A stretch of 64,000 nt of DNA, taken from positions 62,001 through 126,000 of the forward strand of contig CANTUZ010000021.1 of the NCBI GenBank assembly GCA_947846985.1. The letters run 5' to 3'. Made by a program: the position numbers and the translations under genes. Positions within the stretch are counted from its first letter, which is position 1, and every line of letters starts with the position of its first letter. Positions 50,201-60,995 of this stretch are shown piece by piece. The stretch is from Fratercula arctica (taxonomy: Eukaryota > Chordata > Aves > Charadriiformes > Alcidae). Under the pieces are notes generated by a model. That model searched no databases and had not been told where the DNA came from. It was given only the letters and a program-made list of their open reading frames with translations.

Positions 50201-53200
50201 AAATAACCATATGTCCGGAGACGGGTGCCAGGAGGGAAGCCACGTGAGACACGTGCCCAAGGAGCCACGAGGGAAAACTGTGCCTTGCTTTAAAGCTCTC
50301 TAGAAACCGCTTGCATTGCCGCACAGTCCTTGGGGCTCCGGGCTTTCCTGGTGCCTTCAGCCTCAAAACAACCCTGTCTCACTCGCCCCAGGGCCGGCCA
50401 CAGAAATCACCATATCTCTGGAGACGGTTGACACAAGGGAAGCCACGTGAGTCCCGTGCCCAAGGAGCCACGAGGGAAAACTGTGCCTTGTTTAAAGCTC
50501 TCTAGAAACCGCTTGCATTGCCGCACAGGACTTGGGGCTCCGGGCTTTCCTGGTGCCCTTCAGCCTCAAAACAACCCTGTCTCACTCGCCCCAGGGCCGG
50601 CCACAAAATTCACCATATCTCTGGAGACGGTTGACACAAGGGAAGCCACGTGAGTCCCGTGCCCAAGGAGCCACGAGGGAAAACTGTGCCTTGTTTTAAA
50701 GCTCTCTAGAAACCGCTTGCATTGCCGCACAGGACTTGGGGCTCCGGGCTTTCCTGGTGCCTTCAGCCTCAAAAGAACCCTGTCTCACTCGCCCCAGGGC
50801 CGGCCACAGAAATCACCATATGTCCGGAAACGGTTAGCACGAGGGAAGCCAGGTGAGACACGTGCCCAAGGAGCCACGAGGGAAAACTGTGCCTTGTTTG
50901 AAAGCTCTCTAGAAACCGCTTGCATTGCCGCACAGGACTTGGGGCTCCGGGCTTTCCTGGTGCCTTCAGCCTCAAAACAACCCTGTCTCACTCGCCCCAG
51001 GGCCGGCCACAAAATTCACCATATCTCTGGAGACGGTTGACACAAGGGAAGCCACGTGAGTCCCGTGCCCAAGGAGCCACGAGGGAAAACTGTGCCTTGT
51101 TTTAAAGCTCTCTAGAAACCGCTTGCATTGCCGCACAGGACTTGGGGCTCCGGGCTTTCCTGGTGCCTTCAGCCTCAAAAGAACCCTGTCTCACTCGCCC
51201 CAGGGCCGGCCACAGAAATCACCCTATGTCCGGAAACGGTTAGCACGAGGGAAGCCAGGTGAGACACGTGCCCAAGGAGCCACGAGGGAAAACTGTGCCT
51301 TGCTTGAAAGCTCTCTAGAAACCGCTTGCATTGCCGCACAGTACTTGGGGCTCCGGGCTTTCCTGGTGCCTTCAGCCTCAAAACAACCCTGTCTCACTCG
51401 CCCCAGGGCCGGCCACAGAAATTCACCATATCTCTGGAGACGGTTGACACAAGGGAAGCCACGTGAGTCCCGTGCCCAAGGAGCCACGAGGGAAAACTGT
51501 GCCTTGTTTTAAAGCTCTCTAGAAACCGCTTGCATTGCCGCACAGGACTTGGGGCTCCGGGCTTTCCTGGTGCCTTCAGCCTCAAAACAACCCTGTCTCA
51601 CTCGCCCCAGGGCCGGCCACAGAAATCACCATATCTCTGGAGACGGTTGACACAAGAGAAGCCACGTGAGTCCCGTGCCCAAGGAGCCACGAGGGAAAAC
51701 TGTGCCTTGTTTGAAAGCTCTCTAGAAACCGCTTGCATTGCCGCACAGTCCTTGGGGCTCCGGGCTTTCCTGGTGCCTTCAGCCTCAAAACAACCCTGTC
51801 TCACTCGCCCCAGGGCCGGCCACAGAAATCACCATATCTCTGGAGACGGTTAGCACGAGGGAAGCCACGTGAGTCCCGTGCCCAAGGAGCCACGAGGGAA
51901 AACTGTGCCTTGTTTTAAAGCTCTCTAGAAACCGCTTGCATTGCCGCACAGGACTTGGGGCTCCGGGCTTTCCTGGTGCCTTCAGCCTCAAAAGAACCCT
52001 GTCTCACTCGCCCCAGGGCCGGCCACAAAACTCACCATATCTCTGGAGACGGTTGACACAAGAGAAGCCACGTGAGTCCCGTGCCCAAGGAGCCACGAGG
52101 GAAAACTGTGCCTTGTTTGAAAGCTCTCTAGAAACCGCTTGCATTGCCGCACAGACCTTGGGGCTCCGGGCTTTCCTGGCACCTTCAGCCTCAAAAGAAC
52201 CCTGTCTCACTCGCCCCAGGGCCGGCCACAGAAATCACCCTATGTCCGGAAACGGTTAGCACGAGGGAAGCCAGGTGAGACACGTGCCCAAGGAGCCACG
52301 AGGGAAAACTGTGCCTTGCTTGAAAGCTCTCTAGAAACCGCTTGCATTGCCGCACAGGACTTGGGGCTCCGGGCTTTCCTGGTGCCTTCAGCCTCAAAAC
52401 AACCCTGTCTCACTCGCCCAGGGCCGGCCACAAAAGTCACCATATCTCTGGAGACGGTTGACACAAGAGAAGCCACCTGAGTCCCGTGCCCAAGGAGCCA
52501 CGAGGGAAAACTGTGCCTTGTTTTAAAGCTCTCTAGAAACCGCTTGCATTGCCACACAGGACTTGGGGCTCCGGGCTTTCCTGGTGCCTTCAGCCTCAAA
52601 ACAACCCTGTCTCACTCGCCCCAGGGCCGGCCACAGAAAGTCACCATATCTCTGGAGACGGTTGACACAAGGGAAGCCACGTGAGTCACGTGCCCAAGGA
52701 GCCACGAGGGAAAACTGTGCCTTGTTTGAAAGCTCTCTAGAAACCGCTTGCATTGCCACACAGGACTTGGGGCTCCGGGCTTTCCTGGTGCCTTCAGCCT
52801 CAAAAACAACCCTGTCTCACTCGCCCCAGGGCCGGCCACAAAAGTCACCATATCTCTGGAGACGGTTGACACAAGAGAAGCCACCTGAGTCCCGTGCCCA
52901 AGGAGCCACGAGGGAAAACTGTGCCTTGTTTGAAAGCTCTCTAGAAACCGCTTGCATTGCCACACAGGACTTGGGGCTCCGGGCTTTCCTGGCACCTTCA
53001 GCCTCAAAAGAACCCTGTCTCACTCGCCCCAGGGCCGGCCACAGAAATCACCCTATGTCCGGAAACGGTTAGCACGAGGGAAGCCAGGTGAGACACGTGC
53101 CCAAGGAGCCACGAGGGAAAACTGTGCCTTGCTTGAAAGCTCTCTAGAAACCGCTTGCATTGCCGCACAGGACTTGGGGCTCCGGGCTTTCCTGGGCACC

Positions 53201-54798
53201 TTCAGCCTCAAAAGAACCCTGTCTCACTCGCCCCAGGGCCGGCCACAGAAATCACCCTATGTCCGGAAACGGTTAGCACGAGGGAAGCCAGGTGAGACAC
53301 GTGCCCAAGGAGCCACGAGGGAAAACTGTGCCTTGCTTTGAAAGCTCTCTAGAAACCGCTTGCATCGCCGCACAGGACTTGGGGCTCCGGGCTTTCCTGG
53401 TCCCTTCAGCCTCAAAAGAACCCTGTCTCACTCGCCCCAGGGCCGGCCACAAAAGTCACCATATCTCTGGAGACGGTTGACACAAGAGAAGCCACGTGAG
53501 ACACGTGCCCAAGGAGCCACGAGGGAAAACTGTGCCTTGTTTGAAAGCTCTCTAGAAACCGCTTGCATCGCCGCACAGACCTTGGGGCTCGGGCTTTCCT
53601 GGCACCTTCAGCCTCAAAAGAACCCTGTCTCACTCGCCCCAGGGCCGGCCACAGAAATCACCCTATGTCCGGAAACGGTTAGCACGAGGGAAGCCAGGTG
53701 AGACACGTGCCCAAGGAGCCACGAGGGAAAACTGTGCCTTGTTTTAAAGCTCTCTAGAAACCGCTTGCATTGCCGCACAGGACTTGGGGCTCCGGGCTTT
53801 CCTGGTGCCTTCAGCCTCAAAACAACCCTGTCTCACTCGCCCCAGGGCCGGCCACAGAAATTCACCATATCTCTGGAGACGGTTGACACAAGAGAAGCCA
53901 CCTGAGGGAAGCCACGTGAGTCCCGTGCCCAAGGAGCCACGAGGGAAAACTGTGCCTTGTTTAAAGCTCTCTAGAAACCGCTTGCATTGCCGCACAGGAC
54001 TTGGGGCTCCGGGCTTTCCTGGTGCCTTCAGCCTCAAAACAACCCTGTCTCACTCGCCCCAGGGCCGGCCACAAAAGTCACCATATCTCTGGAGACGGTT
54101 GACACAAGGGAAGCCACGTGAGTCCCGTGCCCAAGGAGCCACGAGGGAAAACTGTGCCTTGTTTTAAAGCTCTCTAGAAACCGCTTGCATTGCCGCACAG
54201 TCCTTGGGGCTCCGGGCTTTCCTGGCACCTTCAGCCTCAAAAGAACCCTGTCTCACTCGCCCCAGGGCCGGCCACAGAAATCACCCTATGTCCGGAAACG
54301 GTTAGCACGAGGGAAGCCAGGTGAGACACGTGCCCAAGGAGCCACGAGGGAAAACTGTGCCTTGCTTTGAAAGCTCTCTAGAAACCGCTTGCATTGCCAG
54401 CACAGTCCTTGGGGCTCCGGGCTTTCCTGGTGCCTTCAGCCTCAAAACAACCCTGTCTCACTCGCCCCAGGGCCGGCCACAGAAATCACCATATCTCCGG
54501 AGACGGTTGACACGAGGGAAGCCACGTGAGTCCCGTGCCCAAGGAGCCACGAGGGAAAACTGTGCCTTGTTTTAAAGCTCTCTAGAAACCGCTTGCATTG
54601 CCGCACAGACCTTGGGGCTTGGGGCTTTCCTGGCACCTTCAGCCTCAAAAGAACCCTGTCTCACTCGCCCCAGGGCCGGCCACAGAAATCACCCTATGTC
54701 CGGAAACGGTTAGCACGAGGGAAGCCAGGTGAGACACGTGCCCAAGGAGCCACGAGGGAAAACTGTGCCTTGCTTGAAAGCTCTCTAGAAACTCTGCC
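35264..54798 (-). repeat. 203-bp satellite array 3 (about 96 units), two mixed subfamilies
   Basis: Same 203-bp family and same orientation as array 1. Two unit types alternate irregularly. Type A has CACCATATCTCTGGAGACGG, GTTGACACAAG, CCACGTGAGTCCCGTGCC, TTGTTTTAAAG and CTCAAAACAACC. Type B has CACCCTATGTCCGGAAACGG, GTTAGCACGAGG, CCAGGTGAGACACGTGCC, often TTGCTTGAAAG, and CTCAAAAGAACC in its neighbourhood. Type B units stand for instance at 35391, 35594, 35797, 36203, 36608, 37624, 39247 and 39857. Hybrid units occur near 38440, 43720 and 51845. A 15-bp internal duplication (GAAGCCAC repeated) lies at 53895-53916. The array ends in a gap directly after CTCTCTAGAAAC. Confidence 0.97.
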
Positions 54799-55291
54799 NN
54801 NNNNNNNNNNNNNNNNNNNNNNNNNNNNNNNNNNNNNNNNNNNNNNNNNNNNNNNNNNNNNNNNNNNNNNNNNNNNNNNNNNNNNNNNNNNNNNNNNNNN
54901 NNNNNNNNNNNNNNNNNNNNNNNNNNNNNNNNNNNNNNNNNNNNNNNNNNNNNNNNNNNNNNNNNNNNNNNNNNNNNNNNNNNNNNNNNNNNNNNNNNNN
55001 NNNNNNNNNNNNNNNNNNNNNNNNNNNNNNNNNNNNNNNNNNNNNNNNNNNNNNNNNNNNNNNNNNNNNNNNNNNNNNNNNNNNNNNNNNNNNNNNNNNN
55101 NNNNNNNNNNNNNNNNNNNNNNNNNNNNNNNNNNNNNNNNNNNNNNNNNNNNNNNNNNNNNNNNNNNNNNNNNNNNNNNNNNNNNNNNNNNNNNNNNNNN
55201 NNNNNNNNNNNNNNNNNNNNNNNNNNNNNNNNNNNNNNNNNNNNNNNNNNNNNNNNNNNNNNNNNNNNNNNNNNNNNNNNNNNNNNNNNNN
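54799..55291. other. Assembly gap (493 N)
   Basis: Undetermined bases between satellite array 3 and the gene-bearing segment. It truncates the RhoGAP-like gene on its right side. Continuity of the two sides rests on scaffolding only. Confidence 0.99.
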
Positions 55292-56264
55292 GCATGGCAG
55301 CGGCTCAGCTCCTTCTCCAGGAGCTTGAGCGATGGCAGGCGGGTCACTCGGGCTCTCTTGGCTCCTTCGGGAGTGCTGTGTGCCGGGAAGGGAGAGGGAG
55401 GGAGCTGGCTGAGCCCCAGCCCGCCTCTGCTCTCCTGGCAGGCAGCTCTGCCTGCCGGGCACCTCTCCCCAGCTGGGAGCTGTGTTCCCCCATGCGCCGG
55501 CGCCCAGAGCATCCCCCCGGCTTACCCCAGCAGGGTGCCCACCCACAGCTCCTTGAGTGCCCGGGCCCTGCAGAAAGAGAGGAGGAACAGCATTTCTCTT
55601 TGCTCTGGGGACCAAAAGGGGAGCAGGGGATGCCGGACCTGGCAACAGCCCCTCCCTGCCTCCCTCCCTGCCGGCGTGCTGCCCGCTCCCTGCCCAGGCT
55701 CTGCAGGCAGGGCAGAGGCCATTCCCAGCATGGCGTGGGCACGCTGGGGAACCTCTCCTGCCCGCCCATGGCACATGGCACCACCACTCACCCGAAACTG
55801 GCAATGCAGGAGCCAGCGGGCCAGGCGAAGATGAGGGCGGCGCTGTCCTCATGGCTGCCGCCTTCCTCCTCCTCCTCCTCCTCACCTTCCTCCCCTGCCG
55901 CCTCCTTCCCGCCGCTCAGCACCCACAGCTGGTGCAGGGCCAGGTGGAGCTGTGGGCTCAGGCTGGTGCCATGTCTGCCGAGAGGAGAGGCAGGAGGGGA
56001 GCTGGAGGTGGCCGCCTGGGGCTTCCCGCGGGCAGAGCCCTGTCCCCCACCTGCCCTCGGGAGGGACACTGGGGCATCCAGCCCCAAGGTGCCGGGGCCT
56101 GGGGCTGGGGGAAGGGAAAGGCAGCTGGGCTGGCAGGGTCTCACAGCAACTTGGCAATCACCAGCTCCTCCTGGAGGAGGAGAAGGCGCCTCTCGCTCCT
56201 CTTGGGACCCCGGGTCAGCCACACATCCACGCTCAGCACCGCCTGGGCCTCGGTGAGAGCCTCC
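55292..56264 (-). CDS. ARHGAP20-like Rho GTPase-activating protein, four N-terminal exons (partial)
   Basis: On the minus strand four exons join in one frame with GT/AG borders. Exon A is 56264-56145 (SVDVWLTRGPKRSERRLLLL…EELVIAKLL), exon B 56020ish-55792 (acceptor CTCTCGGCAG; HGTSLSPQLHLALHQLWVLS, an acidic Glu run, then ALIFAWPAGSCIASF), exon C 55567-55526 (42 nt, ARALKELWVGTLLG) and exon D 55375-55292 (AKRARVTRLPSLKLLEKELS, running into the gap). Phases agree at all three junctions. This is the PH-like domain seen N-terminal to the Ras-association and RhoGAP domains in ARHGAP20-type proteins, which stimulate GTP hydrolysis on Rho-family GTPases. The family is multi-copy in birds. Introns are short (about 90-230 bp) and GC-rich. 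Upstream exons and the GAP domain are not in view. It could be a functional copy or a partial duplicate. Confidence 0.7.
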
Positions 56265-56376
56265 CTGCGCAGCAGAGAGCGGTGGGCATGAGCAAGGCCG
56301 CTGGTGCTGGAGCCCCGAGCAGGACACAGCGGTGGGAAAGGAACACCTCCCTCCACCCGCTGCCAATGCCCCTCAC

Positions 56377-56600
56377 CTTGGCCTTCAGCGCTGCTTCCCT
56401 GGCCTCCAACCAGACTTGGTGCCGCTGGTCACCACCCTCTGGGCCGGGCCAAGCAGCCGCTTTTCCAGCCGCAGCACAGCCCCTCCGCTGGTGTCATGGT
56501 CTGGGTGCATGGGCTTAGTCCTCCCCAGGTGCAGGACCCTGCGCTCGCCCTTCCTGAACTCCATTTGGTTCCTCTGCGACCAGCTCTCTACGAATGGGAA
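56377..56600 (-). mobile_element. CR1-like LINE ORF2 fragments (degenerate)
   Basis: On the minus strand MEFRKGERRVLHLGR (about 56575-56525) matches the conserved …CRVLHLGR motif near the end of the CR1 reverse transcriptase. VVTSGTKSGWRP (about 56440-56405) matches the segment before the VPQG motif. Their order is opposite to that in an intact CR1 ORF2, so the copy is rearranged or two fragments are joined. CR1 is the dominant LINE of birds. An exon ending at the AAGGCCAAG|GTGAG donor (56377) was considered but its phase does not fit the next exon. Confidence 0.5.
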
Positions 56601-56776
56601 CCTGCTACCGGACCTTCATTCAGGAACCCATGGATCAGGACAAAAGGTAGAGAAACTGGCAGGGTCCTCCTCAGACACAGGCCATTGATGGAGCCCGGCC
56701 ACTGAAGAACACCCCAAGCCATTGATCCCTCCGCTGTTAAACTGAGCGTGGGAGCTGGGATGGAGCACCCCATTGG
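56601..56776. other. Short spacer, nothing recognised
   Basis: Between the CR1-like remnant and the olfactory receptor. No coding motif continues the receptor here on the minus strand, although the missing half of that gene should lie on this side. Confidence 0.5.
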
Positions 56777-57277
56777 TCAGCAGCAATCCCCCCAGCAATC
56801 AATTAGCAGCAATCCGCCCAGCCAAGACGCAGCTGCCAACTGTTGACTCACCTTCCAGGTCTTGTGGCTTGCACAGAGTAAGGGCTGGCAGATGGCCAAG
56901 TACCGATCACAGGACATGGCTGCCAGCAGGTAACACTCAGTACCAGCAAAACTGGAAAAAAAGCAGAATTGAGCCATACAGCCATGAGCAGAGATGGTCT
57001 TGTCCCCAGTCAGGAAGCTGGCCAGCAGCTGGGGCAAGATGGTGGAGCTGGAGCAGGTCTCCAAGAAGGACAGATTGCCCAGGAAGAAGTACATGGGGGT
57101 GCGCAGATGCTGATCTGCCATCACCAGCACAACAATGAGGATGTTCCCAAAGACAGTCACAGTGTAGATGACAAGTGAGAGGATGAAGAGCAGTGTCTGG
57201 AGAGAGGGATCATCGCTCATTCCCAGCAGCAGGAACTCCACTGGTGGTGTCCCATTGTCCCATTGCCCTTCTTCCAT
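56777..57277 (-). pseudogene. Class II olfactory receptor, 5' half only
   Basis: Olfactory receptors are seven-helix GPCRs of sensory neuron membranes. The frame (open from 57340) contains an N-terminal NGT glycosylation site, helix 1 with GNILIV, LRTPMYFFLGNLSFLETC at the first loop and helix 2, the conserved cysteine AHGCMAQFC before helix 3, CYLLAAMSCDRYLAICQPL at the helix 3/loop 2 boundary (the family's DRYxAIC), and SWLGG at the start of helix 4. It then stops after ten more codons, so helices 5-7 are missing. I prefer the Met at 57277 (MEEGQWDNGT) because receptors of this family start close to the glycosylation site. The Met at 57340 adds 21 atypical residues. Most similar in style to OR families 6, 10 and 11. 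Probably a pseudogene, unless the end is an assembly error. Confidence 0.88.
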
Positions 57278-57340
57278 GCTGCGGTGTTTCTCTTTTATTT
57301 CTGCAGTTCCCAAGAAGAAGAGCTCCAAGAAGGAATGCAT

Positions 57341-57697
57341 ATTTCTGTCTTTACTTTTAAAAAGATTTTTTAAGAAATCTCTTCACATTGACTCTGTGGA
57401 CTTGTGGAATAATTACTAAATTGGCTAAAAAATACAAAAGTACAACATTGTTCACACATTAAGGAAAAGTATAAAATCAAGAGGCCTCTGAGGTAGAAAA
57501 CAGCTGCAGCTGGCATGAAGAATGCAACATCCGCGGTTCCCTGATAAGGAGCTTGTGAAGCTCCATGAGGTATGGAGCGGGATGCAATTATTCCGCGGCT
57601 TTACCTTATGATGTATAGCAGATACGGGGATGGGACGATACCATGAAACAGATAAGCTGTCAATTAGCTGCCTGCTCGATACTCGGAGCCAACATTT
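57341..57697. other. AT-rich upstream region of the olfactory receptor, no gene seen
   Basis: Low GC compared with both sides. Contains short interrupted frames only. It could hold the receptor promoter and 5' untranslated exon, but no specific site is supportable. Confidence 0.4.
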
Positions 57698-58571
57698 TGT
57701 CAAATTTTGATGAAATGCTGTCCTTTGTGCGAACTTTGCTCATTATAATGTCATTATAATACCAAAACACACCTCCATCCCAAAGGCTACCCCCCTCCAA
57801 GGTGCGACCACTCCTTCTTGAGTCTGCGCTCTGAATTTTTTGTAAACTATACCTTTAATTGTGAAGTGAGAGAATTTTACACCAATCATAATTAAAGTAT
57901 TTATGACTAAAGTCACTCAAACTCCACCTTGAAGATAACAAATAGTATAAAAATAGCCTGAGAGAGGGGGATACTCAGGGAAGACACCATCACAAAGAAT
58001 TTCATCACTGACTTCCAGGATCAGTCGACGGGCTGAGCCTTTCTTCCCCCCCACAGGGACGCCTTTGGGTAAGACCTAGGTTATACTGAGTGCTTTCTCA
58101 GGAAACTTAGAAATTTCTCTAGAGAATCTCTTTCCTACATCTATAGCCAGGCTGTATCGTTTATAACTTTGTCGCGCGTTTGATATATGTAACAATACTT
58201 TTATTTGCACGTGCTTTGCAGACAGTGTATTTATCACCGGCAATCCTAAGAACAGATAGATATCTGTTGTTTAAATAAACTGCACTGTTGAAGTAGCTAG
58301 TCATTTCGGTTTCTCACTGAACGCGACCAAAGACTCGAGAGTGGCCGTGCTAGTTCATGAGCACGACTAGACTGAAGGTGCAGTCCACTATTAGTGTATC
58401 CAAATCGTAATAGTTTAATACATATTGAACGCGATTGGACTGATAGTGCTGAATTGGGCATCACTCAGAATTTAAACCCAGCCGCACCTAGCCTCCCACC
58501 TCGGTGAGGAGTGTTAGAACGCAAGGGGGTTTATCTTCTGCCAAAACTGCTTTGCCCCTTTCCACGCAACA
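57698..58571 (+). mobile_element. Probable retroviral LTR with adjoining sequence (ERV-like)
   Basis: It starts near TGTCAAATTTTGATG and has a good TATA box (AGTATAAAAATAG, 57946-57953) about 250 bp in. A possible cap region follows 25-30 bp later, and an AATAAA poly(A) signal lies at 58274-58279 with a short GT-rich follow-up. This spacing fits U3-R-U5 of a long-R LTR. Bases 58310-58571 (TTTCTCACTGAACGCGACC…) recur at 60736-60992, so that segment belongs to a repeat. No TG…CA partner, target duplication or primer binding site was found, and the 3' boundary is uncertain. Confidence 0.5.
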
Positions 58572-60735
58572 GAATCCTGTGCCTAGAGAAAGCAGAGAAA
58601 CAGTTTCTTCCAGAGACCTCCTCGTACCGAAGAGCTGAGCTGCCCTGTAGAGCTGCACGTTTCTCACTACAGAACAAAACCGAAATGCGCGTTTGCTCTC
58701 TCTGAGAGAGTTTTCCTTCTTGTGCCCAAATTTGCCCCCGGGAAGACCCAGTTTAGGTATCAAGGACAGAGATCCTTCTGCTCTCAGAAGAGAGAAAAGG
58801 TATTGGATGTAACACACTCCTTTCACTCTGAAAGCCCTTTGTGTGAACCATGTGACACCAGAGACCCTTCTCCCTCCAAAGAAGAGGATGGACAGTGCAC
58901 AAAGCAAGGGGTCCCAGCTCTCCCCAGCACTTCCTGTAGGAGTCCCCCCAAGCCACTCACTTCCCACACCAACCCAGAACAATCACTTCCACTGGCAAAC
59001 CGAGTCTGGAATTCCTGCCTTGGAGAAACAGCAGGGTGGGTCTGTCGATGCTGTGGGACTCTCTGTGAAGATGCCTAAAACCACTTTGTGTATCAAACCA
59101 TGAAGGAAAAACTGGTACAGAAGTTGAAAAACTAAACAGGAGGAAAATCATAACTGTGAGAGAATCAGGAAACATGAGAGACTGTGCAGGGAGGAAGGGA
59201 AAGGGACAGGGAGGGTCACTTCAGTCATATCTTTCCCTCTTCGTTGGTGGTTCCTGAGGGCTTTGGGGCTGCCTCCCTACACATCCCAGACCAGTAGCAG
59301 GACTTCATGGGGTCATCCCAGTCATCTGTGCTCACAGGGCTCACTGCTCAGCATTGCTGGGCACTGGCAAGGGTGTCCCCAGGGTGCCTGAGGGTGAGGT
59401 GGGACAAGAGCAGGGCTGGGGGCATGTGAAAGTGCACAGAACATGCCTGAGTGTGCAGCCAGGGGAAGTCCATGCCTGAGAAACATCCTTCTGCTCAGCA
59501 CTCCCTGGAAGAGGGATTCCCTTGAAGTCTCTCACACCCATCTCCTGGTCTGGATGAATTGCTTCTGCAGGTGATGATGACAGACACCGTGAGGAGAGGT
59601 TACTAGAGTCACTGCAGAGTCACTGATGTCTCCAGCCCTCCTCACAGAGCAGAAGTGAGAAACATGACCACTGTAGATCAAAACCGACATGATCATCATA
59701 CAATCAGAGAGAAAGTAAAAAAAACACAGAAACAAAGCAGCAGTTTGCGTGACAAAATGAAGGTCACAGGCAGCCTGGCCGAAAACACCCTGCCCAGACA
59801 CTTCTTCCATCCCAGCCAAGGCAGTGAGTGCCCAGGGCTGGTCAAACACACCCCAGCCCAGCTGTAACCAGCACCACCAGCCCCTCCCAAGCATCTCTGG
59901 TCCATGGTGCCTGGACTCGGGGTCTCTGGGGGAAGGAGGGGGCTGGGGTTGGAAGACATGCAGGAAAGGACAGGACCCTGTTCTCCACTTACAAGTTTCT
60001 TCTTTTGAAAGATCCAGCAGTTTCATTAACAACACACAGACTTTACTTAAAATCTAAGAATCATAGAATGATTCCACCCTTCCACTTCCACCCTCAGCAT
60101 CTTCAGCACCCACCCGCCCTCCTCAGCATGAAAGGATGAATTCTGTGCTGACAGTGGCTGGAAATGAGGCCTGAGGTCAGGGTCTCACTCTCTGCTTTTT
60201 CTCCACCATGCTGTTCCCTTCCCTGGGCTCTCTGCAAACCAGAGTCTCAGCCCTGTCAAACCCCTGTCTCTGCCCTTGCCGTCTTCCCCCTGCAGCTCCT
60301 GCAGTGACTTTTCAGCAGCACCCAAATGCTCCTGTTCTCCAGTGTGTCCTGGGGTTTAGAGCAGTATTCAGTCTCCCAGATGTTTTTTTCCCTGTGTCTC
60401 AGCTCTCCCGAAGGATTACTCTTAATAAACAGAATATAATCGATTCCCTGGTGCAATGACAGCTCTGAGCTGGTAGAAACTGTGTTCCCATCTCAAGAAA
60501 GGGCTGAGCTCCCCTAAAACCTCTAGGGTAGACTCGAAACCTGCTCTTTCAAAAAGGGAAAGTGAGGCAGAGCAGTGAGCACGGGCACGTCTGAACTTGG
60601 TTATTGGGAACACAACACAGGACAGGATCCCAGAAATGGTATTCACCCCCCGTCCTCACAGATGACTGTGCTGTCACTGACTTTTAGACTAATACAGCCC
60701 TGATGGCCTGAGCTGGTCCCTCCAGCCTCTTCCAG
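58572..60735. other. Unique-looking sequence between the two ERV-like copies, no gene identified
   Basis: Several frames of 60-167 codons exist on both strands, but none shows a recognisable domain, a convincing start, or splice sites that join into a longer product. The minus-strand frame at 59532-60035 has one hydrophobic stretch (ALFLCFFYFLSDCMMIMSVL), but flanking text is low-complexity and the frame is not conserved-looking. It may be intergenic DNA or decayed repeat. Confidence 0.45.
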
Positions 60736-60992
60736 TTTCTCACTGAACGCGACCAAAGACTTGAGAGTGGCCGTGCTGGTTCATGAGCACGACTAGACTG
60801 AAGGTGCAGTCCACTATTAGTGTATCCAAATCATAAGTTTAATACATATTAAACACAACTGGACTGATCACGGTGAATTGGGCATCACTCAGAATTGAAA
60901 CCCAGCCACACCGAGCCTCCCGCCTCGGTGAGGAGTGTTAGAACGCAAGGGGGTTTATTTTCTGCCAAAAACATTTTGCCTCTTAACGCAAC
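60736..60992 (+). repeat. Second copy of the ERV-like segment at 58310-58571
   Basis: Direct repeat of about 260 bp, roughly 90% identical by eye (GTGGCCGTGCTGGTTCATGA against GTGGCCGTGCTAGTTCATGA; GAGGAGTGTTAGAACGCAAG in both). The copy starts abruptly at TTTCTCACTG without the TATA-bearing part and ends at the same ACGCAACA. It could be a separate truncated insertion or the remains of an element whose middle is 58572-60735. Confidence 0.8.
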
Positions 60993-60995
60993 ACC

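Noticed and set aside
35487..53341. Longer frames (up to 197 codons) spanning two or three satellite units in array 3
   Set aside because: They arise when a TTGAAAG variant removes one stop codon; peptides are repeats of the same translated satellite text.
54593..55885. Frames of 216-413 codons through the assembly gaps
   Set aside because: Undetermined bases are read as open; only the parts outside the gaps carry information, and those are satellite or the RhoGAP-like exons.
56377..56450. A fifth, upstream exon of the RhoGAP-like gene ending at AAGGCCAAG|GTGAG
   Set aside because: The phase does not match exon A without a stop, and the text resembles CR1 reverse transcriptase.
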